The translations under genes and the position numbers were made by a program. This document shows, one piece after another, positions 1 through 12,000 of a stretch of 64,000 nucleotides of DNA. Numbering within the stretch: the stretch's first letter is position 1; every line of letters begins with the position of its first letter. This DNA comes from Antedon mediterranea. Taxonomy: Eukaryota > Echinodermata > Crinoidea > Comatulida > Antedonidae. The notes beneath the pieces were generated by a model. It ran no database searches. It was not told the origin of the DNA and saw nothing but the letters and a program-made list of their open reading frames with translations. The stretch spans positions 24,075,070 to 24,139,069 of the forward strand of contig NC_092671.1 of assembly GCF_964355755.1 (NCBI RefSeq). Direction: 5' to 3'.

Positions 1-120
1 TGTTTTCGACAAATTTTTGGTGATAGTTAATAACTATTATGATACTTCAAAATGACCCATCTTTTTTCGAAATCTTTTATTTTTTATTTTGTTGGAATTA
101 GTCAAAGGGACAATACATCT
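1..120. mobile_element. Right half of a TTAA-flanked MITE (cut by window edge)
   Basis: The last 120 bases match the right half of the intact copy at 36416-36962. Both have GGTGATAGTTAATAACTATT and end GGGACAATACATCT followed by TTAA (121-124). The left half lies outside the window. Confidence 0.8.
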
Positions 121-124
121 TTAA

Positions 125-510
125 TATTTTGTTTGCATTACTGTTTTAATCAAAAAGCATAAAATAAATATTATTTTGAAAGCAGCTACTAAAATTAATG
201 ATGAGTCGGCTCGTCGACCTTCAAAACACAACATTACTACAACCTGTTTCATCTTGAAGTAGGAAAAACTAACTAAAAATCATGTAGATTAATGAAAGCC
301 GTTTTTTACTATAGTAGATCGCCTAGTGTCAATCAAATGCCGAAAAAAGATTTCGTTTTACACGTTCTATGAAATCTTCCAGTGTGGGGTATTTTTACAC
401 ACTTGACCCTATAGAAGAGAAAATGCAGCACTTTCTGTATTTTGTTTGTTTGACACGTTTAAAAAATACAATGCTTGCGAAATCGTGTTAGTGATGAATG
501 GAAGAGATTT
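125..510. other. AT-rich stretch without recognised features
   Basis: I see no gene, tandem repeat or recognisable element between the truncated MITE and the palindromic element. Short open frames here have no familiar motif. Confidence 0.5.
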
Positions 511-2885
511 ACTCTAGTAGCTAGATCAACTTTTGTATGCACTTTGAGGTCCAGAGAATTTGACTTCAGAAATTGGTTTAGGATGGTCAAACAATCATTA
601 TTGCCTTGGTTACACATTTTGAAAATGTTGCAAAAGGTCAAAAGGTCAGGGTGAAAGGTTATCAAACTAAACACCAATAGGTCCTTAAATCTCAACAACC
701 ACTGGTCACAGCGAGGTCCCAAATTGGTCCCAAATTGATCAGAAGGTATACATTTATATTCAGTCTAATGGGACATTTTAGTAAAAAATGACCGGAAATG
801 CCATTTCTGACCTTTGACCCACACCCCAGGGCATGTATGTATCTCCGTAACTACTGACCGTAGACACTTGAATTTGGTCTTAAATTGTTCGAAATTAATA
901 TTTTATTATTTGTTGCACATTTTTAAAAATGTTACAAAAGGTCAAGGGTCAGGGTCAACGGTTATATGAACAAATATAAATAGATACTTGTATCTTGGCA
1001 ACCACTCGTCGTCAATTTTAGTCTCAAAATGTTCAGAAGGCATGCTTTCATATTCAATCTAATGGGACATTTTAGTCAAAAATGATCAGAAATGCCATTT
1101 CTGACCTTTGACCCACATATCATGGCATATTCATATCTCTGTAAGTACTGGTCGTAGAAACTTAAATTTGGTATCAAATTGTTCGAAATATACATATTTA
1201 CATTCATTGTAATAGAAAATGTGGTTAAAAGATGAACAGAAATACTATTACTAATGTTTCAAACAAAAAACATATCTCTACATAACTTATACTTAGACAA
1301 TAATGTTATGCAATAACTGATACTTTAAATTGTTTCAATTTCAAGAACTAGTTATTGCTGTCCCCAAGAACATTTTGATAGAAACGTCAAGCTCAACAAT
1401 TCTTTTCAGAATGCTAGAAGTAACTTGCGATGTGTATCCGATTAAACGCCCCGGGCATTTATTGTTCAAAGGGGTATTTAGGGGGAGGGGAGGAATCTTT
1501 ATTTGGGGTATAATATGGTAATATGTATAATCAAATAAATACCACCTAGATGTAAAAAAAAAAAAAATACAGCACAATTAATATCAAAAAGTGAAAAAAT
1601 GCTTGGTAAATTGTAGATTATTAATTGATTGTTAATGTAATGTGTTGTGATACAATTATTGTGTAAATGCATGTGGCGGGCGTATTCCACATGATGTTCT
1701 ATTGGAGGGAATGGTGGCGTTTATTTGAGGGAGGCTTTTATTCAAAGCGGGTGTTAATTCGAATAAATACTCTAATTTTAATACACATTTCATTAACTAC
1801 CATAATCTACAAGCATTTGACATAATTTTATCATTTTTTGATATTAATTGTGCTGTATTTTTTTACATCTAGGTGGTATTTATTTCATTATACATGTTAC
1901 CATATTATACCCCAAATAAAGATGCCCCCCCCCTCCCCCTAAAAACCTTTTTGAACAATAAATTCCCGGGGTGTTTAATCGGATACACATGGCAAGTTAC
2001 TTCTAGCATTCTGAAAAGAACTGTTGAGCTTGACGTTTATATCAAAATGTTCTCGTGGACAGCAATAACTAGTACTTGAAATTGAAACAATTTAAAGTAT
2101 CAGTTATTGCATAACATGTTTTTTGTTTGAAACATTAGTAATAGTATTTTCTGTTCATCTTTTAACCACATTTTCTATTACAATGAATGTAAATATGTAT
2201 ATTTCGAACAATTTGATACCAAATTTAAGTTTCTACGACCAGTACTTACAGAGATATGAAGATGCCCTGGTATGCGGGTCAAATGTCAGAAATGGTATTT
2301 CTGATCATTTTTTACTAAAATGCCCCATTAGACGCAATATAAATGCATGCCTTCTGAACATTTTGAGACCAAAATTGACTTGCTGCGACCAGTGGTTGCC
2401 GAGATACAAACACCTTTATTTATTTGTTTATATAACCCTTGACCCTGACCCTTTGACCTTTTGTAACATTTTTCAAAATGTGTAACAAATAACAAAATAT
2501 ATATTTCGAACAATTTAAAACCAAATTCAAGTGTCTACAACCAGTAGTTACGGAGATAAATACATGCCCTGGGTTGTGGGTCAAAGGTCAGAAATGGCAT
2601 TTCCGGTCATTTTGAACTAATATGTCCCATTAGACTGAATATAAATGTATACCTTCTGATCAATTTGAGACCAAAATTACTTCGCTGTGATCAGTGGTTG
2701 TTGAGATTTAAGGACATATTGGTGTTTGGTCTTATGACCTTTCACCCTGACCTTTTGACCTTTCGCCACATTTTCAAAATGTGTAACCAAGCCAAAAATG
2801 ATTGTTTGACCATCCTAAACCAATTTCTGAAGTCAAATTCTCAGGACCTCAAAGTGCATACGAAAGTTGATCTAGCTACTAGAGT
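511..2885. mobile_element. 2.4-kb palindromic (foldback) element
   Basis: The left arm (511 to about 1640) is matched in reverse complement by the right arm (about 1780 to 2885). The termini are ACTCTAGTAGCTAGATCAAC on the left and its complement on the right. Each arm holds several diverged internal copies of a unit containing 'gacctttgaccc' and 'gttcgaaat'. The central spacer (about 1640-1780) has GCGTTTATTTGAGGG-type sequence. No transposase is encoded; the short open frames are repeat translation. A partial third copy is at 23405-23640. Target duplication is unclear; AGAG flanks both sides only if the termini are extended by four bases. Confidence 0.75.
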
Positions 2886-5370
2886 AATTAGAGATTTAGT
2901 AGAGGGTTGGGTCATTATTCAGAAAATTATTTTCGTGCACAATTAAATTGTCTTGAGAGAGAATAATGCTATGGGGTAGCCTTAGTATAATTAGAAACCA
3001 TTATTTTAATGTGAACCACCCGGGTATGAAAAAAAATGATAAATCAAATATTTCTTAAAATATAAATAATATAAACTAAAATATAAAAGAAAATATTGAA
3101 TCATTTTATTTCAATTTTTTTTCTTTCAAAATAGTATAAGAAGAAATAAAAGTATAGAGAGAATTCATATGTGTTGATGAGAATCTTATACTGATTTTCA
3201 AACGAAAATTGAAATGTATAAACCAAAATTTCGAGGTATGTTATTTTGAAATCAGTATTACAATTAATATAAAGTAGTTGTTCAAAAAACAAGAGCACAA
3301 TTAGTTTGGGGTTGGGTTTATTTTACCGACTCTAATATGCTCGCATCTGATCATACATCTGAATACAGCTGATATACCGTTATATCACAGTATATGTATT
3401 ATATAAACTGTAGAATTGTCTTTAAATGAAAATTACCAAAATGAACGGAACTAAAAATTAAAAAAATTACGTAATTCACTTCCATATTTGGACGTCACAA
3501 AAAATACATATCATTTTTACATATTCATTCAATCTTTTATTTCGGAATCTCTGGTATAGGTATAGAAAGTAAAAACACTGTAGGCCTACTGATTAATTGC
3601 TAAAAGACGATACGCTCTCATTTCAAGATGGCTTTCCACCTGGAGAGCATCTTTGACTTATATAAGACGTTGTGTATAAACGTTGAGACTAAAACATTTT
3701 CACTTAAATTAATTAAGTCACCAGGCCATATATTGATTATTCTTTAAAATCCATAAAAAGAATGAATTCTACACTCTGTAAACATGAGGCTGGCACTACA
3801 ATGTCGATTCATTTGCAACAGCATTCTTAACCCATTATTGTAGCATACCTGAAGAGATCAGGGTAATTAGTTAAAATAATTAGAATCAATCACCTATCTT
3901 GATACAACAAGTTTCGTGATGATAAAACGCTCATTTTAAGTTGGCTATTAAATACGTTATGTCAATTAGGCCTATAGATTAAACCACTGTCTGTACACAA
4001 GGTGTTGGTGCGAAAGGGCAAACAATTTCGCATTAATGCAGGTAAAATCAAGCATGTACCAGTTAAAAAAATTGATATAATTTCATTACATTTTCAACAA
4101 AATTCATAAAATAAAACAATTAAAAAACTATTGACTACATTGTAATATGTAGCAATGTTAGGCCCCTAGTCTGTTAGACTAAATACTAATTATTGATATG
4201 CTACAATCAATAAATGATTATTTGATATTGGCGGCCATTTTGAAAAAAATCAGATGATTTATTCTTGTAACTATAATAATTATTCTACAGGCGTAAAATG
4301 TTACAAATCCCCCTAATTAAATATTAAAAACATCTAAAATGTACAATAATCTGATACAAAAATATATGGTGGCCATTTTAAAATAGGTGGGCACTCACTT
4401 ATGATGAAAAGTTTGTGTCCGCTTATTTTCATTTTCATGTCCACCAAATTGGTCGTTAAACAAAATGTAAACGATCTACCTGTTTTTTCTTGATTAGAAC
4501 CCCTTCTATTACTGTATAGGTGATGTGGGTAGGCCTACTCCACATGTTTAATAACAGGACAAGGTATGTTCTATCCATATTATCGGAAGAAGGATATCAC
4601 AAGCTCGTATACGTTAAACTAGAATATTAAGATTCGGATCAGCTCAACACTAGCAGAAACTCATGCAAAAAAAAAAAAATATATACTAAAATGAACAATA
4701 TTGACCTAGACTCAAGAAATTGAAGAACTGACAATTTAGAAGCCAACGTTTCACCAAAAAGTATCATATTATTATGATATCCATTTTTTCAGTACAATGT
4801 ACTTTTTTCTGTTAAGGGTAATACTGTATAAAACAAAATTAGTTTTGTAATTAACAAACTATAATATAAAAGTTGAGGGTTGAGGTACAAAAACATGATA
4901 TGTGTACAATCAATGATATCACACTTGCTACAACAAATAAAGAGAAACAATTATGGGAAGTAATTGCTATCTAATTTTAATATTTACGTAGAGCAGGAGG
5001 TGTATTTGTTAAAAGATTGAATGTGCATATGACGACAAATTGTCATTTAAGGTAAAAATTAATGGATAAAGCTAAATATTTTTTCATAATACACTTATTT
5101 CATTACTTGGGAATAAACATTTAAAAAAAAATGTATGCAGCCATATTGATCAAATATCAAGTGTAAATTTAATTTTGATAAAAAATACAAGTAGGCCTAG
5201 ATGTATAAATAAATAAATAAAATCTAAATATTGGATTTACTAAAAATATCAAAAACAATTTACAGCATGTAATATAAATATATAATAATAAATTACATTT
5301 TATTTCTCTCATGATTTAATAAAGGATATTCACTTCACATAAAATACACAATTATAAATGTTAATTAGTA
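2886..5370. other. AT-rich intergenic stretch, no gene seen
   Basis: About 2.5 kb of AT-rich sequence without a supported coding region or clear repeat structure. Simple A/T runs and a few 'taggcct' tracts are present. Confidence 0.5.
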
Positions 5371-5545
5371 AGCATGGTTCCCACTAGCGACGCAACACAA
5401 GGACGTAACGCAATGCAAGTGAATTGACCAATCACAAGCGATGGCTTATTCGCTTGTGATTGCTAACTGTCTATAACTTCGCTTGTCATTGGTTAAAACG
5501 TTCGCGTTGCATTTACGTCCTTGTGTTACGTTCTAGTGGGAACCA
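5371..5545. mobile_element. Small MITE with 40-bp terminal inverted repeats
   Basis: A compact element of about 175 bp begins TGGTTCCCACTAG and ends CTAGTGGGAACCA. The inverted arms continue through ACGCAACACAAGGACGTAA with a few mismatches. It has no coding capacity. An additional inner inverted pair around ATCACAAGCGA is visible. The superfamily is not determined, and the flanks do not show a convincing target duplication. Confidence 0.75.
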
Positions 5546-6931
5546 AGCTATAGGATACAAGGTGAAAACAGTAAAGGTTATATTATAGTATGTACTAAGA
5601 TCTTATGTTTAATTATCTTCTGACCAATGTCATATTATAGTTGACTGTTTACAAAAATATTTTACTCCATTTACCTTTTATTTTCCACAGGAAAATAATG
5701 ACTAAAATTATTTTATCTCACCAACTTTTAATTAAGTATTGATTGGACTTTATCAGCTGTAAAAATGGACTGGATATATTCTAAAAAAATTTCAAGTAGG
5801 ATTGGATCACTGAAATGTAGATCAGATAGAGCGTGATACAGCAGTAGTCTAAATAAACAATAGAAAGTTGGATCAGCAGGTAAAAGTTTTGAGTTAAATT
5901 TGTTTAAGGTTTTCATATTTACTAAGTATTTGGAATATTATTACAGCAATACAGGATTTTATTTAACACCACTATGTTGTGATGGGGGGGGGGGGGGGGA
6001 ATGAAAATGAAGATTTATACAATAACAAAAAATGAAATAAAAGATTACTTATGTTGAACAATATTGTCTTATAATAAAAAAAATTATGTTTCTTTTTGTA
6101 TTTACAATGAAATATATGTGTATACTATTATTTACATATTCTAAATACATTTTATACTTTGAGCATATACAGTACATTATAACAGGTATTTGTACATGAA
6201 ATTGTACTATGCACACAGTATGTAAAGTAATGTACTCAAGAATAACAAATTGAACAAGTTACAAAGACACAATAAATGTAAACAAATATCTATCATGACT
6301 AAGTAATGGGATGTTTATTAAATTTAAAACTACCATAAACATTATTTAATACTAGAGGGTATTCTCGCTTTGCTCTCACACCTTCTAGAGTAAGTGTACA
6401 CATATGGTTTGCAGGAAACTTTAAGAATGCCTAGGGTAAACTTTAGCCTTGTTACGTTGTCATAAGTATGTAAATTTGTGTAAGTGTATTGAGCAATACC
6501 TACCAAGTCTCACCCAAGGCATGAAACTTGGGCGAGGCTCACGCGGGCTAGCATGCTTCTTAGACAGGCTGAGAGTAGTAGGATTAGCAACCATGTATTT
6601 TGGGCACGCAAAACCGGAAAGTATGTATTTAAAGCAATCCACAGGATTTATTTATATGTCATTTTAGACAAATATGGTAGAGTATCATATAAAATAAAAT
6701 CAACCTATCGCTGAACATTAGTTAGGTTGAATAACCAAGATGTTTAGTATACACAACAATTTTGCAAAAAATTAGTATAGGCTCTCTCGACTTTAAAGTA
6801 TTTTCAAATTGTTTACTTATGGTTAAATTTCGTTGGATTAAAAACAAGGAGGTACAAAAGATTGAAAAATCAGATACTTTCTCATAATCGAATACATGTA
6901 AAAGAGAGGTGCTAGATGACACATACACCAA
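5546..6931. other. Intergenic stretch with a poly-G tract
   Basis: No gene is recognised. A run of G (about 5983-5999) stands out in otherwise AT-rich DNA. The small open frames at 5728-5916 and 6449-6667 show no known motif and overlap antisense frames. Confidence 0.45.
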
Positions 6932-6935
6932 TTAA

Positions 6936-8320
6936 AGTGGAGCTACACTCAGACTTTCTCAGCTTATATCATGTTTAAGTATGTTTAATTGAAAGTGATT
7001 GCATAAAAAAAACCAGGAAAATACGGAAATATTTTCCAAAAACTCATTTCTAAAAAATCTGTCAGGAAATAGTGTTTTTTAACACATTACAGTTTTTCAG
7101 TAACTTAGGGGTTATTAGTTTACAATACGTCGCAAAACGCGTTACACTTAGCGACTGACGCGTTTTAGTCGCTGGTCAACGCATTGATGAAATGTCTCCC
7201 CTTTGGTAAATTATGTGTCGAAAAATGGGGAATAAATTTTATACACACAATTAATACGATTTGTTTAGGCCTAAGTAATATTTCCGATAAGAATGTCAGT
7301 ATAATTTACATGTAACCTCATGATTTTCACTGTACAACAACAGCATAATAATCTTATCAGATTGCTTTTAACTTTAAGCTAGGGCTAGGCCTAGCTCAGC
7401 CGTCTGCTCAGCCTAGCTAGCCTTGAATTTTTGTCTAGAGGCCTATGTATTCATAGGCATGGTCGTTTCGCCCCATTTATCGTTCCTGGGTTTTCTCGCA
7501 CATTAAGAATTGTGAAACACAAAATCCTATAGTATACAGAACAAGAGTAGTAAAGAGTAGTAAAGCGATGTGCAAGCTTAGACCTGACTGAAAAGCAACT
7601 ATTCAGGCACCCTATCATGGCCCATGGGTAGGCCAAGGTCGGGTGCCAGCAAAACAAACTTCACTGCTGTCAGCCTAGCCTAGCTAGAGGCCAAGCAGCA
7701 TCGGTACATACCTACACTCTAGTAGGCCTAGGCCTAGCTTTATTGAATATATAGCCACGTCTTTCTCAAATCTCGTTAAATTTGACATTTTAGTAATAGT
7801 CTCATAATCACATTATTACACTGTGAAACATAATAGGGTCACATTCAGAATGTTTTAATATACTTTTCGCCCGTCAAAAATAACATCGCGACAAAATAAC
7901 AGATCGCCAGCTGCAGTAGTGTGATTGTGAAAAATGTCACGTGATCGTACTCCCTAGCAAAATAAAAAACCCAATTGGACCCGAACGGGGGAAAGTGTCT
8001 ATTTACGCAAAATTGCGCAATGTATACGTGATAAAAATACCAGAAATAGAAAGATCTGGAAAAATTACATCAATATACATTTTACATTTTTTTTTTGGTG
8101 AAGAAATGAATTTTTTAGGATTATTCAAATATACCCCCCTTTTGCATGTAAAATAATAGGAAATTACAAGGTATCCCCCCAAAACGCAAAAAGGCGTGAT
8201 TTTCAAGAAAATCGTACTTATTGAAAAAAAATTCAAAAAAATATGAAGTATAAGGGATGATATTTTTAAATAATAGTTGAAATATATGAAAAATAGTAAT
8301 TTTCTGGGTGGAGCTCCACT
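6936..8320. mobile_element. piggyBac-like TTAA element, 1.4 kb, non-autonomous
   Basis: The element starts AGTGGAGCTACACTCAGA after TTAA (6932-6935) and ends with the complement TCTGGGTGGAGCTCCACT before TTAA (8321-8324). TTAA target duplication with short inverted repeats is the piggyBac signature. No DDD transposase is readable inside. The interior (7380-7740) is rich in 'ctaggcctag'. It lies about 440 bp past the MYLIP stop. Confidence 0.75.
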
Positions 8321-8420
8321 TTAAAATGTGCCATTCCTGATATAAATTACAGTAACATGCTAATATAATTTTAGCTACAATACCTAACACAATAGTCATG
8401 ACGATTGTTGATCTAAAAGT

Positions 8421-8735
8421 TGCGGATAACCCTTGTGATTGTCAAAGATCATCATTTCTTTTTTTTTTCTGTGTGTGTGAAGTTGTGCAGCTAACATTTT
8501 AATGGCATTTACAATTGCACAACGTGACTTGCGCACGATTTTATGAATTTTGCGTTTTTAACATAGGTGAAAAACGAAATAAAATTTTTAATTGAAAAAG
8601 TGTAATTCATATCATGTGCTAACTTTCTGTTGAAAAAAAAGGCATGTTTCACAGAAAGTTACGTGCACACGTGCGTTTAAATAGTAAATATGCAGAAAAT
8701 TATTCTCTAATCAACTCACATGGCGTTTGCTGAAT
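8421..8735 (+). mobile_element. Helitron family A fragment in MYLIP 3' flank
   Basis: It begins like other family-A copies (GCGGATAACCCTTGTGATTG), contains the shared CAACGTGACTTGCGC and TGGCATGTTTCACA-type segments, and ends near CACATGGCGTTTGC. The middle and 3' hairpin are missing. It may be transcribed as part of the MYLIP 3' UTR. Confidence 0.6.
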
Positions 8736-8763
8736 ATTCAAATTGACTTTAATTTGAAAACCT

Positions 8764-9021
8764 CTATGATGTTACAAAGACTCTTTGAACATAGGCAACT
8801 TCAGCACGACACATTGGACACTTCAGACACTCTTGGGCACATAAATCACAGCAGGTCATGTGACCACACGGACAAAAAACAGTATTATAGTTTTGATCAA
8901 GACACACTTGGCAAAGTCTTGATTCCTGTATGTGATTGATTTTCTCTTTCAACGAGGCAATGATACTCGCTTCGCTTGATGGCCCATCCTGTGTACCAAG
9001 TGAGCTGTCACGTTTACATGT
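8764..9021 (-). CDS. MYLIP: MYLIP exon 8 (RING finger, stop)
   Basis: This exon encodes residues 413-497 and TAG. A short helix ([15 protein letters not shown]) leads into the RING, CQVC at 449-452 through CPMCR at 480-484, with a CPCGH core. RYING-type spacing is C-x2-C-x11-C-x-H-x3-C-x2-C-x6-C-x2-C. The chain ends VQRVFVTS, losing most of the hydrophobic tail of vertebrate relatives. The RING recruits the ubiquitin-charged E2 and is needed for dimerisation in the family. Helitron-like DNA begins only about 30 bp beyond the stop. Confidence 0.95.
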   Translation of the reverse strand, partial: TCKRDSSLGTQDGPSSEASIIASLKEKINHIQESRLCQVCLDQNYNTVFCPCGHMTCCDLCAQECLKCPMCRAEVAYVQRVFVTS

Positions 9022-12000
9022 CTAATTATTAAGAATAAAAAAAGACAATTTTTATTGATGCACAAGTGTTACAAATAGTATTTTAACCAGAAATGTTAGC
9101 TCCAAAATATATCCTAAAATAGTGGCAATGTAGCTTAGGGTTGTACTAATACTACTCTCAGTATTAGGGCTTTTTTAAAATTAAAAAACTTATCTAGTTA
9201 ATACAAACCTTAGATTTGAGTGTGTTCTCAGGGGTAGAATCATCACTTGAATCACCTTTGACCTCATTATGACTTTTTAGAGTCTGTATATGAGCTCCAT
9301 TTCTCCTAGATGGCTGTCTGCTAAGCATTATCTCCTGTGAATGGGTACTTCTCATGGTTCCGCTTGTGAAATGCGAATCCGTCTCAAATGATTCTGAATG
9401 TCCTGAAATCTAGGTACAAATAAAATGGTTTTCATATGAACTGCATAGCAATTTATTTATATGTATAGTAAAGTGTAATACCTAAAAAAAGAAGTACAGT
9501 ACAATCAAAATTATGGTTCCATTAAAACAATTAGATGTATACGAATGCACCAATGCAGCGTTTTTGTTAGGTGTAGAGTACAAAACACTGGATTAGAACA
9601 TTTTAGGGTTAGAAGAAGCTTACTGTCGGCTGAACATTCATCTAATTTTTTAAATTTTATTAGAAAACCCTGGAGGTGCAAGATTAATGTGAAAGGGGAA
9701 TGGCCAGAGTTTCTCTGAATGGTACTTATAGTGCTCAACCAAAAACTAGAAACAGTTAGAACATGATAGGAAAAAAGATATGATATTAAAAGAATATTTA
9801 TAATGCAAACCTGTGGAATATCTTGTTCATCCCCAGGGTGAAGTAATCGCCAAGCTGAATCATGAACTTGACGTCGTGTGCGGGATACATCAAATCGAAA
9901 GATTTTACCACATTGAGTGTCTGGTTTAACCAGAACAAGCAATGATCCAAAACCAATGTGCGAGTGCTGCTGCCTCACTACCCTTTCAACTGTTTCGCAC
10001 TAGAAGATATAACAGTTTTTTTCATATTAAATCCAAAGGCAAATTACTGAAAAAATGACAATGCTGTGGGTATCAGTAGCTGGATCTGAATGGAGACACA
10101 AACTAATATAAGCAAAAAGCTATATCGAAACGATAAAGCAAAACAGCCAGAACAATTTTGGGCAACACTAGCCCTTCATCAGTGAGAATTGAAATATGGT
10201 TAATATAGGTTGTCAATAGAATAATTTTATTGATTTGGGAGTATGTTTCGAAAAATTGTGAAAAACATCAGAGTTGCGAACGTGACTTATAAACAATTTT
10301 ATGAATTTCAATGATTGATCATAGAATAAAAACCAAATTTCATTTTATATTGACACTTAATTTAATTCATATCAACAGTCAACTTTCTGTGGATTAAAAA
10401 TGGCATGTTTCACACAAAATTACGCGCACACAAGCATTTAAAATTTAAAAATGCGCAAAACTAATTTCCAATCAACTTTCTACGCAAATCATGGCATTTT
10501 GTGCATGCCAAAAATTTGCTTTTTCAAACTTGTAATGCAAGTAGATAAGTTGTAGATATGAATCCATGCAACATTGTTACCTCTCGGATAATATGATGTC
10601 ATTGTATGGCCACCCGAATATAAAATATAAGATTTTTGTCTCTTTTGTCATAGCTCACCACATTTAACCCCTTCACTGCGGAGATATATTTAAGAAAAAT
10701 ATATGATATTTTAATAAATTGCAAAAAAATACTAATTGAGATAATTGTGTAATTATTTTTGTGATGTGTGATGGGCAAAGGGTTAGTCTACAGTTAGGTA
10801 TAAAAAAAATAATTTGCATATTTTTTTTTTTTTGCGTGTTGTGATAAACACGATGTTGCCCTATTGGGGGCGGGTAAATTTTGTTATTTTTGAAATGGCC
10901 GCCATGACGCTACTCAAAACTACTTTTCAAGATAGAAATATTATTATATATACTATACTATATATAATATAATTATAGAGGGCGGATGATTTTCAAGACG
11001 ATAATACAACTATAGAGGGCCGTTTTTTTTTCTGTTCATCGAAAAAATATAGAGGGTGCTATCTATTATAGGCAAATATGATTATATCATTATTTTGCCC
11101 ATACCCGGTATTACCGGGTATACACAGTGAAAGAGTTAATAGAGCGCATCTCGCTTATCCGTATTCCATTTCCCCCGAGATTTTAATATTTCCTATGTCA
11201 ATCAATTATCTTTTGCATGAGTTACAAATATTTTTATTTTTATGACGTCATGTCTAAGAATTTTAATAACATGGGTCAATTATTTTCATCTTTACAGTAA
11301 ATTTCAATCTGTTATAGCTTGTCAGAATAAAAAGTGATACTCATGGTTAAACGTTTTCTGGAAGCTATTAGATTAGATACGAATTCATGTGAACATTTTG
11401 CAAATCGGATTTTGTGACGTCCTCATATGGCCAGTTGAATTAAAAAAGGTGGATTTTCATCTTTTGCGTCATAGTTCATCACATTTAAAAGAGTGCGTCT
11501 ATATTCTATGTATTCGAATCCCTTCAACATGTCCATATGTTAAAGTTTATCCCCCAAAGGCCCATAAATTTACCTACTTGTGTTAATAAACCAAATAATT
11601 ATATTGGAAGACCGAGAGATTGGAATGATCCATTCATCGCAAATCAATACATTTGTATAAACGTATATTAATTCCGAATTTTGCCCTTACGTAAATTTAT
11701 ATAGACTAAATGGTACGCTCGCTTCGCTCGCGTACCATCTAGGTCGTGTCCACAGATGGTTCTCGAATACACAGTAGTTTCAGCGTAAAAAATGTACGTA
11801 CCGCAGGACTATAGTAAATTGTCGTTTACAGAAACGAATAAATAGACACGATGATTTATGTAAAATTAGCACCCTGGGAATTAGGCCTTGTCTTAAAAAT
11901 TAATCAATTTGAACTCATTTAAACAAACCCAATTTGTGTTTTCTATATAATATAACATTAGAGTTGAGGGATAGGAAAGATGATGGGAAGAACAATTTTT

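Noticed and set aside
459-2946. Several 60-120 residue open frames with similar peptides
   Set aside because: They are mirror translations of the palindromic element's sub-repeats, with no start context or domain.
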